A DNA stretch of 64,000 bases from an uncultured Tenacibaculum sp. (GCF_947495995.1 NZ_CANMAX010000012.1:28251-92250), one strand, 5' to 3'. Positions 36,244 to 45,539 are shown, counted from the stretch's first letter. Numbers and translations are program-made. The notes: a model not told the origin generated them from the letters alone.

Positions 36244-36663
36244 ATGATACAACCTTTTCATATAGCCATACCTGTTCAAAATTTAGAAAAATGTCGTACT
36301 TATTATAGAGATATTTTACAATGTGAAGAAGGTAGAAGTGCAGCACATTGGGTTGATTTTAATTTCTTCGGACATCAATTAGTAATTCATCAAAAAGAAA
36401 ACTTTATTCCAACAAAGTCAATTACAAATCCTGTTGACGGTCATGATGTACCCGTTCCGCATTTCGGAGTTGTATTATCTTGGGATGATTGGCATAAATT
36501 AGCTGATCGTTTAAAAAGTTTAAACGCAAAATTTGTAATAGAACCAACTATTCGTTTTAAAGGAAAAGTTGGCGAACAAGCAACTATGTTTTTTAACGAT
36601 CCTGAAAATAATGCTTTAGAATTTAAAGCCTTTAAAGATATAAGTCAGCTTTTTGCTAAGTAA
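36244..36663 (+). CDS. VOC-superfamily glyoxalase/dioxygenase-like protein
   Basis: A 139-residue single-chain vicinal-oxygen-chelate protein. It has a starting His (PFHIAIPVQNLEKCRTYYRD), a mid His (NFFGHQLVIHQ), HFGVVLSWDDW and a C-terminal DPENNALEFKAF where the Glu is a typical metal ligand. The reaction is unknown; members of this family cover glyoxalases, dioxygenases and resistance proteins. Confidence 0.85.
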   Translation: MIQPFHIAIPVQNLEKCRTYYRDILQCEEGRSAAHWVDFNFFGHQLVIHQKENFIPTKSITNPVDGHDVPVPHFGVVLSWDDWHKLADRLKSLNAKFVIEPTIRFKGKVGEQATMFFNDPENNALEFKAFKDISQLFAK

Positions 36664-36670
36664 AATAAAA

Positions 36671-36716
36671 ACACCATCACTTTTTCAAAGATTAAAAGAA
36701 ATGATGGTGTAAAATA
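36671..36716 (+). terminator. Possible terminator after the VOC gene
   Basis: ACACCATCA (36671-36679) pairs with TGATGGTGT (36702-36710) with a 22-base A/T-rich loop and a weak T-rich tail. The long loop lowers confidence. Confidence 0.4.
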
Positions 36717-36743
36717 TTTTTGAATAATATACTGTATTAGAAA

Positions 36744-37793
36744 TTAAATACTTTCTACAGCTTTTAAAATCTTATCTTTTTCTTGACTATCAAAATGCTC
36801 TAAAAAACTCATCAATTTTGACTCTTCTTGCTTTTTAATTAAATCAAAATCAACACTAAATGGAGTTCCATCGTAATATCTAGCTTCAGTTCCTGGTCCG
36901 TCAGGAGAACCATGATCTGTATCTATAGATTGTCTCCATCTCCAAGCATGACTCGCCCATTCATTCTGATTTACAAGTTCTGGTTCTGTAAACCAAACAT
37001 TCCACGTAAGCACGTTCTTTTCTTGCAACATATTACCAGAACCTAAGTTGAAAACATCCATTACTAATGCATTAAATTCGTCAACTATTGGATATCCTGT
37101 TTTTACAATTGGACCTATTTGAACTTCTAAATTCCCAACAGTCCAAGCTTCAGCTTCGTGTTTAGCAAAATCTGGTATAGGAAAACCTGTACTTACCCCC
37201 TTTCTTACTGGAAATACAGGCTGATCTGGATCTCCATTTTTATGAGTTGTAACCATAATCGCTTGAGATTTAGTAAAAGGAAATGGAAAACGAGCATCTT
37301 GTAATTTATCCCACAATAACTTCTGAATTCCAGAAACTATCCAACCTTCTTTCGATTTTGGTGGGCTAAACCATATTTTCCCTACAACCCCCATTTCTGC
37401 CGCTAATTCTCGGTTATCTTCATTAACCCAACCTCTGGTTCCTGTAACTGTTACTTCTACATTTAATGAACCAAAAAGTGGTGATGTAATTCCTTGTTGT
37501 GGACAAATAATAGAATATACTCTACCTTCATTTGTATATCCAATTCTTGAAATATCTGGTGCAAACATTTGATAGCATCGTTTTGGATCTGCAGCTCCCA
37601 TTTTTGTTTCCCAGCTAAATTCTGGCCATTTTACAGCTTGCTGACGTTGTAATCTTCCAATATTTAACATGTTATCAGGCATTGGTAACGAAGTTAAATT
37701 CGGATTTGGGTAAGCAAATTCTGGATTAGAACTTGCAAAACCTCCAACCCAACCAGCTGGAATATTTAAAATGGTTTGATTTTTAATTTCCAT
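36744..37793 (-). CDS. Unrecognised 349-residue protein paired with the GH64-like gene
   Basis: I do not recognise this family. It has no signal peptide. It is Trp/Pro-rich with motifs such as IPAGWVGGFA at the start, TGTRGWVNEDNRELA, KIWFSPPKSKEGW, PVRKGVSTGFPIPDF and HAWRWRQSIDTDHGSPDGPG, and ends in a charged helix. Conserved-looking Asp, His and Trp clusters could form a catalytic or sugar-binding site. It starts 32 bases after the TIG/GH64-like gene on the same strand, so the two probably act together. Confidence 0.7.
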   Translation of the reverse strand: MEIKNQTILNIPAGWVGGFASSNPEFAYPNPNLTSLPMPDNMLNIGRLQRQQAVKWPEFSWETKMGAADPKRCYQMFAPDISRIGYTNEGRVYSIICPQQGITSPLFGSLNVEVTVTGTRGWVNEDNRELAAEMGVVGKIWFSPPKSKEGWIVSGIQKLLWDKLQDARFPFPFTKSQAIMVTTHKNGDPDQPVFPVRKGVSTGFPIPDFAKHEAEAWTVGNLEVQIGPIVKTGYPIVDEFNALVMDVFNLGSGNMLQEKNVLTWNVWFTEPELVNQNEWASHAWRWRQSIDTDHGSPDGPGTEARYYDGTPFSVDFDLIKKQEESKLMSFLEHFDSQEKDKILKAVESI

Positions 37794-37825
37794 GATATAT
37801 TTAGTTTTAATTAAGGTTCATTAGT

Positions 37826-40078
37826 TTATTTTGTTTTCTTCCAAACACCTAAAATTAATTTAAGTTTATCTGTTTTCTTAGGGAAAACTCCTGGAAATTC
37901 TGAAGGAACTTGCGGCTGATTTCCTTGATTTCCTCCAATAGGATTTTCATCATAAGAAAAACCATAAGCTCTAGCCATATACGTTCCTCTAGCTGATTTT
38001 ACTGGATTTTTAGGAAGTGAGAAAATAGTATTCGTTCCAACTTTTGCTGTATGCATAAAATATGAGAACATGTTTTGTGGTTGCCCGGCTGGATACCATT
38101 TTGTTTCATCTCCCCAATTTTTAGTTGTTCTTCCTGCTGAAGTTATATCTGAAAAACTTAATAAAGCTACACCTCTATTTAACGCTGTAGTTATTTGATT
38201 CTCTAATCCTTTTACAACTACTTGATCATTTGCATTCGCATATCTAAAAGCTCCATCTGCAAATAAACCAATGCCTGCAAAAGTCATATGTCCTGCTGAG
38301 TAATAATAATTTTTAGGTGCTTTTGAAAATTGGTATTGAAATTTATTCGGATAATCTGTACTAGTATTTAACGTAACCGATGTAATTGTTTTACTAGATT
38401 TTGTAATTGCTGTTATTTTTGTGGTTCCATCTGTAGAACCTCCTCCATTACATACATACATTCCAACTTTTAAACCACAATCTAATGGTAACGGATTTGT
38501 AAAAGTCAATACATTATTCTTAATTTTTCCAAAAATTGGCTGCATGATTCCCTTAGTTGCATCTTTATACGAAACCACAGAAAAACCAACTGGATTAAAT
38601 ACATGTAGCGTTGTTGCATTAGAACTTGTAAACTCTAAAGCAGAATGTGTATTGGTTGTTCCAGGAAACACTTTTGTTACTGGAGTTACCTCATAATTTC
38701 TAGCAAATTCTCCAACACCATTTTGCCAAATATTCATTTTCATACTTTTACTTGTAAATAATTGCTGAATAGCTTTATTAAACACTGTATCTAAAGCATT
38801 TGTATTATTGTTTAAATACATACCTGGATTTAATAATACAGAAGATTCTCCTTGAGGTGTATACACTAAATCTTTGTATCCTTTAGAAACATCTTCCTGT
38901 CCTAAAAATGTCTGATACGCAGTTATAACTTCATTCCCACTAACTCCAGCGGTCTGACCTACTCTATCTAATTCTTTGCCAGATTTATCTTCAGCAACTA
39001 TAGAAACAGGAAAGAAAAATCCATCAACAAAAGAAGCATCTATGTATAAATTTTGATCATTTAAAAATGTTGCCTCTATATAACTATATTGTGGAAATTG
39101 AGTTTGAGGCGGATTGTTTACTTGATATACATTTTTCCCTGAATTACTGTATTTAAAACCTAAATTTCCATTGGTAGTTGCACTTGAATTATCTTGGTAT
39201 GTTTTTCTAGTATCTTTAACAAAGAAATAAATTCGAACTCCATTTATTTCGTTTTTATTTGATAAGGAAATATCTGTAATTTCCTTACCTAACTCATAAG
39301 ATTCTACATATCCTGTTTGATTTGAAAACTTTTTGAAACTACCTAATTTGGTACTCTTATCTAGCGCGAGATATTTTTTTGAATCTGTACTATATCCTAA
39401 TACGTATACTTTATAATGTGAATCTAAACCTGTAAGATTTTCTAGAGATAAATTATAAGTGTCTTTTATCGACTTGCTTCTATACTTAAATTGAAAAGGT
39501 ACCGATACATATTGTGCTTGAACATCTACAGATACAGTTACATTTCCTGCTACATGTGCAGGATTTACAACTTTTATTACAGAATCATTTACAGATATTG
39601 GTGTATTTCCAGATGCTCCAAATTTCACATAAGTTGCGCCTGAAAAATACTTTCCTTTAATTGTAATTGTCTTTCCTCCTTTAACAGAAGTACTATCTGG
39701 ACTCATCGTATTTACCTCTGGTAATTTATACTCAAATTTTTCTGGTGCATATATCTTAGTAGCATTTTTATTTAATTCTAAATACACTGAAAAATCTTGA
39801 GCATGAGATCGCTTTGGTGTAGTAAAAGTTATTGTAGTGCTATCTACATAATTAATATTTGACACTCCTACTCCATTTGGATATTTTGTATTTTTTAAAA
39901 AGACTCCAACAGATTTACTTTGATCAAATCCACTTCCCTTTAACGTTACTAAAGTTCCTCCTGCCAAAGAACCTTTAGACGGACTCATACTTATTATACT
40001 TTGTCCTGAAATTACTGTAATTCCTATTAAAAAGAAAATACATGCATTTGCTAAGTTTCTATAATTCATTGTTCCCAT
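37826..40078 (-). CDS. Secreted TIG-domain protein with GH64/thaumatin-like beta-1,3-glucanase region
   Basis: A 750-residue protein with a signal peptide ending near 26. Two IPT/TIG immunoglobulin-like domains (about 27-118 and 120-198) show PSKGSLAGGTLVTLKGSGF and PDSTSVKGGKTITIKGKYF. From about 205 the chain resembles GH64 laminaripentaose-producing beta-1,3-glucanases: NGVRIYFFVKDT, then YSYIEATF (Glu 335), then IDASFVDGFFFPVSI (Asp 352), and a late ARAYGFSYDENP. Glu 335 and Asp 352 are placed like the Glu/Asp pair of that family. The GH64 call is from memory of motifs. It probably degrades beta-1,3-glucan (laminarin, algal or fungal) outside the cell. Confidence 0.7.
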   Translation of the reverse strand: MGTMNYRNLANACIFFLIGITVISGQSIISMSPSKGSLAGGTLVTLKGSGFDQSKSVGVFLKNTKYPNGVGVSNINYVDSTTITFTTPKRSHAQDFSVYLELNKNATKIYAPEKFEYKLPEVNTMSPDSTSVKGGKTITIKGKYFSGATYVKFGASGNTPISVNDSVIKVVNPAHVAGNVTVSVDVQAQYVSVPFQFKYRSKSIKDTYNLSLENLTGLDSHYKVYVLGYSTDSKKYLALDKSTKLGSFKKFSNQTGYVESYELGKEITDISLSNKNEINGVRIYFFVKDTRKTYQDNSSATTNGNLGFKYSNSGKNVYQVNNPPQTQFPQYSYIEATFLNDQNLYIDASFVDGFFFPVSIVAEDKSGKELDRVGQTAGVSGNEVITAYQTFLGQEDVSKGYKDLVYTPQGESSVLLNPGMYLNNNTNALDTVFNKAIQQLFTSKSMKMNIWQNGVGEFARNYEVTPVTKVFPGTTNTHSALEFTSSNATTLHVFNPVGFSVVSYKDATKGIMQPIFGKIKNNVLTFTNPLPLDCGLKVGMYVCNGGGSTDGTTKITAITKSSKTITSVTLNTSTDYPNKFQYQFSKAPKNYYYSAGHMTFAGIGLFADGAFRYANANDQVVVKGLENQITTALNRGVALLSFSDITSAGRTTKNWGDETKWYPAGQPQNMFSYFMHTAKVGTNTIFSLPKNPVKSARGTYMARAYGFSYDENPIGGNQGNQPQVPSEFPGVFPKKTDKLKLILGVWKKTK

Positions 40079-40343
40079 GTTTGATGTAGTTTAGTTTTAG
40101 AATTACCATCTTGTAATCTATTACTAAATTAGTCTGATAAAACATGCTTTACCTTGGAGATTTCCTTAAACGCAGATAGAATTGGCATGAAAGTATGTTT
40201 TTCTGGAACAAAACTTAAAATCAAAACACATCATGAATTTATTAATTAACTCACTAAAAAACAGTACTGCTTTAACATATTCTTCACGCTTTTAACTTTT
40301 GGTTTCACTACCTTTATTTACTTCATTAACCAAATAAAATATC

Positions 40344-43300
40344 ATGAAAAAAATTCTCATAGTTATGGCTTTGACAATTTTCTATTTTGGAAATTCTCAA
40401 GGCACAAGACTATTAAGACAACCTACTCTTTCGCAAAACGAAGTTGTTTTCGTTTATGCAAATGATTTATGGAAAGCTTCACTAAATGGTGGAGATGCTG
40501 TTCGATTAACCAGTGACGATGGTTACGAGTCTAATCCACATTTTTCTAACGATGGAAAGATGATTGCATTTACTGCTCAATACGATGGAAATACCGACGT
40601 ATTTGTAATTCCTGCTGATGGTGGTGAACCTAAACGATTAACTTATCATCCAGCTGGTGATTTTGTCCAAGGTTGGACTCCAGATAACAAAATATTATTC
40701 CGTTCAGGAAGAGAATCAAGACCAACTCAAACTAATAAATTCTTTACTGTTTCTCCTAAAGGTGAAATGCCTACAGCTGTTGAAATTCCAAGAGCTGCTT
40801 ACGGAGAAATTTCTTCAAACGGTAAATACATTGCCTATACTCCTATTACAAGTTGGGATGCAGAATGGAGAAATTACCGAGGTGGACAAGCAATGCCTAT
40901 TTGGATTGTTGATTTAAAAACAAAAGCTTTACAAACTACACCACAAAAAGATAAGGAAAGACATTTAGATCCTGTTTGGCACAACGGTGTTGTATATTAT
41001 TTATCTGAAAGAGATTACACAAGTAACATTTGGTCTTATGATCTAAAAACAAAGCAAGAGCGTCAAATTACATTTCATAAAAAATTCGATGTAAAAAGTT
41101 TAGATGCAAATGCTAACGGAATTGTTTACGAGCAAGGTGGATATATTCACTTTTTAAATCCTGAAACTAAAGCAACAAGACAAATTCCGATCAATGTAAA
41201 AGGAGATTTAAATTATTCAAGAACACGTTGGATGAACGTTTCTGGTAGAAACTTAACAAACCCAAATGTATCTCCTAAAGGAAAAAGAGCGATTTTTGAG
41301 TATCGTGGAGAAATCTTTACAGTACCAAAAGAAAACGGAACTTGGAGAAATCTTACCAACTCTCCTGGAGTTGCAGATCGTTCTCCTATTTGGTCTCCTA
41401 AAGGTGATAAAGTAGCTTGGTTTTCTGATAAAAATGGAGAATACGAATTAGTATTAGCCGATCAAGATGGTCAAAACCAACAATATATTTCGTTACCAAA
41501 TCCGACATTTTATTTCAGACCAGATTGGTCTCCTGATGGAAAACACATCGCTTATACTGATACTGATTTTAATATTTGGGTAATTAATCTGGATACAAAA
41601 AAGACTTTTAAAGTAGATACAGATCGTTATGCACATCCGAATAGGTCTATGAATCCTGTTTGGTCTCCAGATAGTGATTGGATTGCTTATGCAAAACAAA
41701 ACGATAGTCACTTCAAATCTATTTTTGCTTATCAAATAAGTACGAAAAAGAAAATTCAAATTACCGATCCTATCGCTGATGCAATTTCTCCTGTTTGGGA
41801 TGCTTCAGGAAAATACATTTATACACTTGCAAGTACCGACTATGGATTACAATCTGGTTGGTTAGATATGAGTTCTTACGATCCTAGTGTTTCTAGAAGT
41901 TTATATGCTGTTGTTTTAAATTCTAAAGATAAGGCTCCGAATTTACCTAAAACAGATGAAGAAGCTGTAAAAAAAGATACAAGTTCTTCAAAAGAAAAAA
42001 AGGGGGCTAAAGGGAAAAAAGACAGTAAAAAATCACCAAAAAAGAATAGTAAAAAGGTAAAAGTTACTATAGAAGAAAATGGAATTTTTAATAGAGCTGT
42101 TGCATTAAAATTACCTGCTAGAAATTATTTAGGTCTAACAAAAGGACCAAAAAATAAAGTCTTTATTGCTGAAGCTGTTCCAAATACACCAGGAATTACA
42201 ATGCATTCTTATGATGTTACTAAAGAGAAAGCAACTGTTTTTTCTAAAGGAGTTTCTGGAATGGTGACTACTGAAGATAGAAATTCTGTTTTATTATCAA
42301 GTCGTGGTAATTGGAGTATTGTTAGTAGTAAAGCTCCTGTGAAAGGAACAAAAGGTAGATTAAAAACTAATCTTAAAATCAAGGTAGATCCAAAAGCTGA
42401 AGCACATCAAATCTTTAAAGAAGGATGGAGATATATGCGTGATTTCTTATACGTTGATAATGTTCATGGTGCTCCTTGGGATGATGTTTACAAATGGTAT
42501 GCGCCATGGATTAATCATGTAAGACACAGAACAGATTTAAATTACGTTGTAGATATTATGAGTGGTGAAGTAGCTATTGGTCACTCTTATGTTTCTGGTG
42601 GAGATACGCCAAGAGTTAACAGAGTTCCTGTAGGATTATTAGGTGCAGATTTAGAACAAAGCAAAGGATTGTACCGTTTTGCTAAAATCTATAAAGGAGA
42701 ACGTTGGAATCCTAATATTTCTGCTCCACTTGGTTTACCTGGAATAAACGTGAATAAAGGTGATTATCTTATTGAAGTAAACGGTGTGAAATTAACTAGT
42801 GACATGAATCCGTATCAGTTATTAGAACAAACAGCTGGACGAGAGATTTATATCAAAGTAAATTCTAAACCGAGTTCAGACGGAGCTAGATCTATTTTAG
42901 TAAAGCCTACTTTTAGTGAACGTTTCTTAAGATCTATCGATTGGGTTGAAAGCAACAGAAGAAAAGTAGATAAATTATCTAACGGGAAACTTGCTTACGT
43001 TTATGTTCCAAATACTTCTGGACCCGGATTTACATCTTTTAACCGCTATTACTTTTCTCAACAAGATAAAAAAGGTGCTGTTATCGATGAAAGAAATAAT
43101 GGTGGTGGATCTGCAGCTGACTACATGATTGATATTATGTCTCGTGATCTAATGGGATATTTTAACAGTAAGGCTAATGATCGTAGACCTTGGACTACTC
43201 CAATGGCTGGAATTTGGGGACCAAAAGTTATGATTATTAACGAACGTGCTGGTTCTGGTGGAGATTTACTTCCGTATATGTTTAAGTTTAAAAAAATTGG

Positions 43301-43622
43301 ACCGCTAATTGGAACAAGAACTTGGGGTGGATTAGTTGGAACTTGGGATACTCCTCGTTTTATTGATGGTGGTAGAATGGTTGCACCTCGTGGAGGATTC
43401 TTCGATGTTGATGGAAAATGGGCTGTAGAAGGCGAAGGTGTTGCTCCAGATATTGAAGTAATTCAAGATCCTAAGAAAATATTACAAGGAAACGATCCGC
43501 AATTAGAAAGAGCAGTTCAAGAAGCTTTACGATTATTAAAAGGAAACGAATTCCAATTAAAACCAGAACCAAAAGCTCCAATTCGTTCTAAGCGACCAAG
43601 AGGATACGAAAAAGAAAAATAA
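40344..43622 (+). CDS. Tricorn-type periplasmic S41 protease
   Basis: A 1092-residue exported protein. The N-terminal half is a WD40/PD40-like beta-propeller (TSDDGYESNPHFSNDGK, SPKGDKVAWFSDKNGEYEL, WSPDGKHIAYTD). A Lys/Ser-rich linker at about 545-575 separates it from a second propeller part. Then come a C1 helical domain, a PDZ domain at about 755-850, and the S41 catalytic domain with Ser 971 in ERAGSGGDLLP. Tricorn cleaves peptides delivered through its propellers. Signal peptide and lack of proteasome genes indicate a periplasmic role. A 265-base AT-rich gap separates it from the divergent TIG gene. Confidence 0.92.
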   Translation: MKKILIVMALTIFYFGNSQGTRLLRQPTLSQNEVVFVYANDLWKASLNGGDAVRLTSDDGYESNPHFSNDGKMIAFTAQYDGNTDVFVIPADGGEPKRLTYHPAGDFVQGWTPDNKILFRSGRESRPTQTNKFFTVSPKGEMPTAVEIPRAAYGEISSNGKYIAYTPITSWDAEWRNYRGGQAMPIWIVDLKTKALQTTPQKDKERHLDPVWHNGVVYYLSERDYTSNIWSYDLKTKQERQITFHKKFDVKSLDANANGIVYEQGGYIHFLNPETKATRQIPINVKGDLNYSRTRWMNVSGRNLTNPNVSPKGKRAIFEYRGEIFTVPKENGTWRNLTNSPGVADRSPIWSPKGDKVAWFSDKNGEYELVLADQDGQNQQYISLPNPTFYFRPDWSPDGKHIAYTDTDFNIWVINLDTKKTFKVDTDRYAHPNRSMNPVWSPDSDWIAYAKQNDSHFKSIFAYQISTKKKIQITDPIADAISPVWDASGKYIYTLASTDYGLQSGWLDMSSYDPSVSRSLYAVVLNSKDKAPNLPKTDEEAVKKDTSSSKEKKGAKGKKDSKKSPKKNSKKVKVTIEENGIFNRAVALKLPARNYLGLTKGPKNKVFIAEAVPNTPGITMHSYDVTKEKATVFSKGVSGMVTTEDRNSVLLSSRGNWSIVSSKAPVKGTKGRLKTNLKIKVDPKAEAHQIFKEGWRYMRDFLYVDNVHGAPWDDVYKWYAPWINHVRHRTDLNYVVDIMSGEVAIGHSYVSGGDTPRVNRVPVGLLGADLEQSKGLYRFAKIYKGERWNPNISAPLGLPGINVNKGDYLIEVNGVKLTSDMNPYQLLEQTAGREIYIKVNSKPSSDGARSILVKPTFSERFLRSIDWVESNRRKVDKLSNGKLAYVYVPNTSGPGFTSFNRYYFSQQDKKGAVIDERNNGGGSAADYMIDIMSRDLMGYFNSKANDRRPWTTPMAGIWGPKVMIINERAGSGGDLLPYMFKFKKIGPLIGTRTWGGLVGTWDTPRFIDGGRMVAPRGGFFDVDGKWAVEGEGVAPDIEVIQDPKKILQGNDPQLERAVQEALRLLKGNEFQLKPEPKAPIRSKRPRGYEKEK

Positions 43623-43641
43623 ATTATATAAAAATATTATT

Positions 43642-43986
43642 ATGCCACATTTTGTAATTGATTGTTCAGAGCATATTATAAAATTGAAATCTCCTCAAGA
43701 GATTATACAACAAGTTTACGATACCGCAGATGCTTCAGGTTTGTTTGCCAAAGGAGATATTAAAGTGAGAATAAATTCTTTTCAATATTATACCGTTGGA
43801 AATACTTCTGATGATTTTATCCATGTGTTTGGAAATATTATGGAAGGAAGAACATCAGATCAAAAGAAAAAGCTTTCTGAAAGTATTGTATCAACATTAA
43901 AATCAATGTTTCCAGATGTTCCAATTATCTCGATTAATATCAGAGATTTTGAAAAAGCAACATACTGTAATAAAACTATGGTATAA
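43642..43986 (+). CDS. 5-carboxymethyl-2-hydroxymuconate isomerase-like tautomerase
   Basis: A 114-residue member of the tautomerase superfamily. The start Met-Pro-His leaves Pro as residue 1 after Met removal, the catalytic base of the family, and the C-terminal part matches CHMI (EGRTSDQKKKLSESIV, ISINIRDFEKATYCNK). CHMI acts in homoprotocatechuate breakdown, but no other genes of that pathway are nearby, so the true substrate is uncertain. Confidence 0.8.
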   Translation: MPHFVIDCSEHIIKLKSPQEIIQQVYDTADASGLFAKGDIKVRINSFQYYTVGNTSDDFIHVFGNIMEGRTSDQKKKLSESIVSTLKSMFPDVPIISINIRDFEKATYCNKTMV

Positions 43987-44005
43987 TTAAAATCTTTTCA
44001 ATTAT

Positions 44006-44107
44006 CGTCAACCTGAACTTGTTTCAGGTTCTCATAAAAATGATTGATAACAGTATGAGATTCCGAAATATTGAAATAAATTCAGCACAAGTAAATTCGG
44101 AATGACG
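44006..44107. repeat. Structured intergenic inverted-repeat element
   Basis: A roughly 100-base element bounded by CGTCA (44006-44010) and TGACG (44103-44107). Inside are AACCTGAA/TTCAGGTT (44010-44017, 44023-44030), CTCATA/TATGAG (44031-44036, 44054-44059) and ATTCCGAA/TTCGGAAT (44060-44067, 44096-44103). The whole can fold as a cruciform or branched RNA. It resembles an abundant interspersed repeat of Flavobacteriaceae genomes (the pattern cctgaacttgtttcagg, from memory). No coding frame is present, and this is the only copy seen here. Confidence 0.7.
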
Positions 44108-44141
44108 TAAAGTTTTAAATTAGATTTAAAACTAAAAATAC

Positions 44142-44178
44142 AAACGAAGTTGAAAACTATTTTTCAGCTTCGTTTTTT
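44142..44178 (+). terminator. Rho-independent terminator upstream of the RluA-type gene
   Basis: AAACGAAGTTGAAAA pairs with TTTTCAGCTTCGTTT (one G-T pair) around CTAT, followed by a T-run. It presumably ends transcription from the tautomerase gene. Confidence 0.8.
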
Positions 44179-44208
44179 TATACCATCTTGCCATAAAATT
44201 AATTCTAC

Positions 44209-45084
44209 TTGAAATTAAAAGAGCAACATAAAGTACCTCAACTAGAACAATCGATACGTTTACAAGAATATGGAATTGGTATTTTTACTACAAATCCGAC
44301 TAGATCTGGTTTTAAAAAGGCCATTAAAAAGGGATTAGTTCTTGTAAACGGAAAAACTGCAACCACTGCTCTATTTATAAACGGAGGTGAATTAATTGAA
44401 TTGTTTCAAGAAGTATCGAATAAAAAAACATTTAATTTTCCTTTAGAAGTTATTTTTGAAGATGAATATCTTGCTGTAATTTTTAAACCTGCTGGAGTTT
44501 TAGTTAGTGGAAATTCGTTTGCAACTATTGCTAACGCTTTAGAACAAAACTTAAAAAAAAGTACACTTGAAGATGCAGTAATACCTCGACCTGTGCATCG
44601 TTTAGATTATCCTACAAGTGGATTGTTATTAATCAGTAAAACGAATACAGCAACAATAGCGTTGACAAAACTTTTTGAAGAAAAACAAATTGAAAAAACG
44701 TATCACGCTATAGCTATTGGTAAAATGAAATCTTCTGGAGAGATTACAATTCCAGTAGATGAAAAAGAATCTAGATCATTATTCTCCGTTTTGCAAAGTA
44801 TTCCATCAAAAAAATATACATTTCTTAACTTAGTAGAATTACATCCAAAAACTGGACGAAGACATCAACTTCGAAAACATTTACATGCTATTGATAATCC
44901 GATTTTAGGTGATAAAGATTATTATATCGAAGAGTTACTTTCTTATGGAAATGGATTGTATTTACATGCTTCAAAATTAGAATTCACACATCCATTCACT
45001 CAAGAAAAAGTTAGTTTAACTTGTTTACCTCCCAAGAAATTCTCAAGAATCTTCCCTCAAATAAAAACACACATAAAACAATAA
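44209..45084 (+). CDS. RluA-family pseudouridine synthase
   Basis: A 291-residue RNA-modifying enzyme. The N-terminal 70 residues resemble an S4 RNA-binding domain (GFKKAIKKGLVLVNGKTA). The catalytic domain has Asp 133 in HRLDYPTSGLLL and the KTYHAI and PKTGRRHQLRKHL segments. The start must be TTG at 44209, since no in-frame ATG precedes the conserved domain. Which position it modifies (23S rRNA or tRNA) is not clear. Confidence 0.88.
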   Translation: MKLKEQHKVPQLEQSIRLQEYGIGIFTTNPTRSGFKKAIKKGLVLVNGKTATTALFINGGELIELFQEVSNKKTFNFPLEVIFEDEYLAVIFKPAGVLVSGNSFATIANALEQNLKKSTLEDAVIPRPVHRLDYPTSGLLLISKTNTATIALTKLFEEKQIEKTYHAIAIGKMKSSGEITIPVDEKESRSLFSVLQSIPSKKYTFLNLVELHPKTGRRHQLRKHLHAIDNPILGDKDYYIEELLSYGNGLYLHASKLEFTHPFTQEKVSLTCLPPKKFSRIFPQIKTHIKQ

Positions 45085-45148
45085 TAATCAACAAATAAAC
45101 AGGGTTTTAATTATAAAATTTGATTCTATACCATTTATTTCTTCTTCA

Positions 45149-45163
45149 TTCCACAAAATGGAA
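45149..45163 (+). promoter_or_regulatory. Small inverted repeat upstream of the 98-residue gene
   Basis: TTCCA at 45149-45153 and TGGAA at 45159-45163 flank CAAAA, 80 bases upstream of the start at 45243. It could be an operator or an mRNA hairpin. The rest of 45085-45242 is AT-rich with no gene. Confidence 0.25.
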
Positions 45164-45242
45164 CGCTTAAAGCATTTATATAAAAATCTTTCCTTTTATT
45201 TCTGAACTTTACTTCACATTTAACCTCATAAACACAAATAAA

Positions 45243-45539
45243 ATGGCAACAAAAACTATTTATGGAACAGTTTCAAGTAATGGTTCGATAATTTCTGGAT
45301 CAGGTTTTATCGTTCAAAAACAAAACACAGGTACTTATTTAATCGATTTTGAACCTGGATTCTCTCAAACTCCTGCAGTAGTAGGAAGTCAAACAGGATA
45401 TGGAAGTATTGATGAAAACCCACTAGACAACGTTGTATTTCCTTACATTAATCAAGGATCTACTACTGCATTAACTGCAGATTCTAGTGGACACAAAAAA
45501 GATCGTCAATTCAGCTTCATCGCTATTGGTGAGCAATAA
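45243..45539 (+). CDS. Small beta-rich protein of unknown function
   Basis: A 98-residue protein without signal peptide: YGTVSSNGSIISGSGFIVQ, then a GTYLIDFEPGFSQTPAVVGSQ strand pair. The latter phrase recalls C-terminal lectin-like or collagen-associated domains that begin with a stretch such as GTYTVTFSPAF. It is a stand-alone gene with a strong terminator. I cannot assign a function; a cytoplasmic or type-9-independent secreted lectin-like role is speculative. Confidence 0.65.
   Translation: MATKTIYGTVSSNGSIISGSGFIVQKQNTGTYLIDFEPGFSQTPAVVGSQTGYGSIDENPLDNVVFPYINQGSTTALTADSSGHKKDRQFSFIAIGEQ

Noticed and set aside
44006..44107. Insertion-sequence remnant or tRNA gene
   Set aside because: No open frame, target duplications or cloverleaf with CCA/T-loop features; nested inverted repeats fit an interspersed repeat better.
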